Shown here one piece after another: positions 6,214-7,066 of a stretch of DNA of 7,066 nucleotides (within the stretch, counting starts at the first letter, position 1; the number at the start of each line of letters is the position of its first letter). The DNA is taken from contig CAJOMB010000080.1 of the NCBI GenBank assembly GCA_905235615.1, forward strand, positions 1 through 7,066. The letters are read 5' to 3'. Below the pieces are notes generated by a model, which had not been told where the DNA came from, ran no database searches, and saw only the letters and a program-made list of their open reading frames with translations. This DNA comes from an uncultured Bacteroidales bacterium (GTDB lineage: Bacteria > Bacteroidota > Bacteroidia > Bacteroidales > UBA932). The translations under genes were made by a program, and so were the position numbers.

Positions 6214-6621
6214 ATGGACAACAATGTTAACATGAATGAGGTTAGCCGCATTTCTGTGGGAACCGTTTTCAAGGGAGAGATCAGCTCCTCCAACGACATT
6301 CGCATCGACGGAGAATTTGACGGCACCATCAACTCCAAGGGACGCCTTGTAGTGGGTGAGAAGGCCGTTGTGAACGGCGATGTCATTTGCACCAATGTGG
6401 ACTTCAGCGGTACCATGTCCAAGGGTACGGTCTATGTGGCCGACACGCTTTCCCTGAAGGCTGGCTGCTCTGTGGACGGAGATCTCCGTTTCAAGCGTCT
6501 GCAAGTTGATCTGGATGCCAAAGTGAATGGTAATCTCCGCGTCCTGACAGACGGGGAGTTTGATAAAGTCGCGTCCAAGGCCCCCGATGAGAAGCCGGCC
6601 GCTCCTGTAAAAGAGAAGTAA
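6214..6621 (+). CDS. Bactofilin (polymer-forming cytoskeletal protein)
   Basis: This 135-residue bactofilin polymerises without nucleotide into filaments built from a right-handed beta helix. In other bacteria such filaments scaffold cell-wall enzymes and shape. The core runs from about residue 10 to 117. It shows the family's regular short-strand repeats with periodic Gly and Val/Ile, including NDIRIDGEFDG (27-37), VVGEKAVVNGD (46-56) and DTLSLKAGCSVDGDL (77-91). A short polar N-terminus (MDNNVNMNE) and a charged Pro/Ala/Lys tail (about 120-135) flank the core, as usual for the family; there is no membrane segment. It begins 24 nt after the secA stop with no promoter match in the gap, so it is probably co-transcribed with secA. 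Only 2 nt separate it from a second bactofilin that shares about 55% identity. The exact cellular job is not shown by the sequence. Confidence 0.93.
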   Translation: MDNNVNMNEVSRISVGTVFKGEISSSNDIRIDGEFDGTINSKGRLVVGEKAVVNGDVICTNVDFSGTMSKGTVYVADTLSLKAGCSVDGDLRFKRLQVDLDAKVNGNLRVLTDGEFDKVASKAPDEKPAAPVKEK

Positions 6622-6623
6622 AA

Positions 6624-7066
6624 ATGGCACTTTGGGGTAATAACAACAGGGAAGTAGAAGATACTTCCTCGAAGCAGAATACTACCGAAACAAAAACGAA
6701 CCGCACAATTATGGCAAATAATTTAAACGTAAACGATGTCAATCGTATTGCCGCCGGCGCCAAGTTCACCGGAGACATGGCCACTCTTAACGACATCCGC
6801 ATTGACGGCACCTTCGAAGGCCGCCTGTATTCCCGCGCCCGCGTGGTGGTAGGAGAGAAGGCTGTGGTGAAGGGGGATATCTTCGCCAGCTACATCGATT
6901 TCAACGGCACGATGCTGAGCGGCAATTTCTATGTGAAGGACACCCTTTCCCTGAAGGCAGGCTGTTCTGTGAATGGAGATCTGTATTTCCAACGTTTCCA
7001 GGTAGAGCTGGATGCCCGCTTCACCGGCAAGTGCCAGGTGATAGACGAAGCCGCTTTCAATAAGGT
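6624..7066 (+). CDS. Second bactofilin, tandem paralogue (3' end beyond the window)
   Basis: The frame is open from ATG 6624 through 147 codons to the window edge, without a stop. From the internal ATG at 6711 (residue 30) the protein aligns without gaps to the preceding bactofilin: I count 66 identities over 119 positions, including NDIRIDG, VVGEKAVV and DTLSLKAGCSV. Start 6624 is 2 nt after the upstream stop, fitting coupled translation, and adds a polar Asn/Thr/Glu-rich 29-residue leader beginning MALWGNNN that the paralogue lacks. Start 6711 would give a protein matching the paralogue from its first residue (MANNLNVNDV against MDNNVNMNEV). I prefer 6624, but both starts could be used. The two proteins probably co-polymerise or form distinct filaments in the same cell. 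The C-terminal tail is not visible. Confidence 0.9.
   Translation, partial: MALWGNNNREVEDTSSKQNTTETKTNRTIMANNLNVNDVNRIAAGAKFTGDMATLNDIRIDGTFEGRLYSRARVVVGEKAVVKGDIFASYIDFNGTMLSGNFYVKDTLSLKAGCSVNGDLYFQRFQVELDARFTGKCQVIDEAAFNK

Overview
The window looks like a chromosomal segment of a fairly GC-rich member of the Bacteroidota, most likely Bacteroidales. Three things point there. First, three non-coding or gene-edge sites match the phylum's sigma-ABfr promoter consensus (TTTG, 19-21 nt, TAnnTTTG). Second, start codons are preceded by A-rich stretches rather than Shine-Dalgarno sequences. Third, SecA is about 1,100 residues long and starts like Bacteroidota SecA proteins. No genus can be named from this sequence alone.

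Layout. At the left edge (1-46, minus strand) are the first 15 codons of a gene that reads like the opening strand of a GT2 glycosyltransferase. Between it and the next gene (47-117), two divergent promoters interleave. The rightward promoter drives a compact operon of three glycosyltransferases: a GT8-like enzyme (118-1098), a GT2 enzyme (1101-1922) and a COG1216/rhamnosyltransferase-like GT2 enzyme (1919-2842). They are separated by 2 nt and then joined by a 4-nt ATGA overlap. Together they look like one side of a surface-glycan locus (O-antigen, capsule or similar). The sugar and acceptor specificities cannot be read from the sequence.

A 56-nt gap holding a promoter and three TAARTTTGT direct repeats leads into secA (2899-6189), the translocase motor ATPase. 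It is complete, with a C-terminal zinc-binding SEC-C motif. After 24 nt with no visible promoter or terminator come two tandem paralogous bactofilins (6214-6621 and 6624 to the window end). They are cytoskeletal beta-helix polymers, probably co-transcribed with secA. The second runs off the right edge and can be translated from 6624 to the end of the window without a stop.

The least ordinary feature is inside the third glycosyltransferase. A 73-nt segment (2338-2410) carries two imperfectly palindromic units, similar to each other and in opposite orientation. It is translated in frame as a Pro/Ala/Thr-rich loop, and resembles a REP/BIME-like or RPE-like element captured in a coding sequence. 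I found no RNA genes, CRISPR array, insertion sequence or clearly novel multi-gene system. No non-coding stretch exceeds 71 bases.
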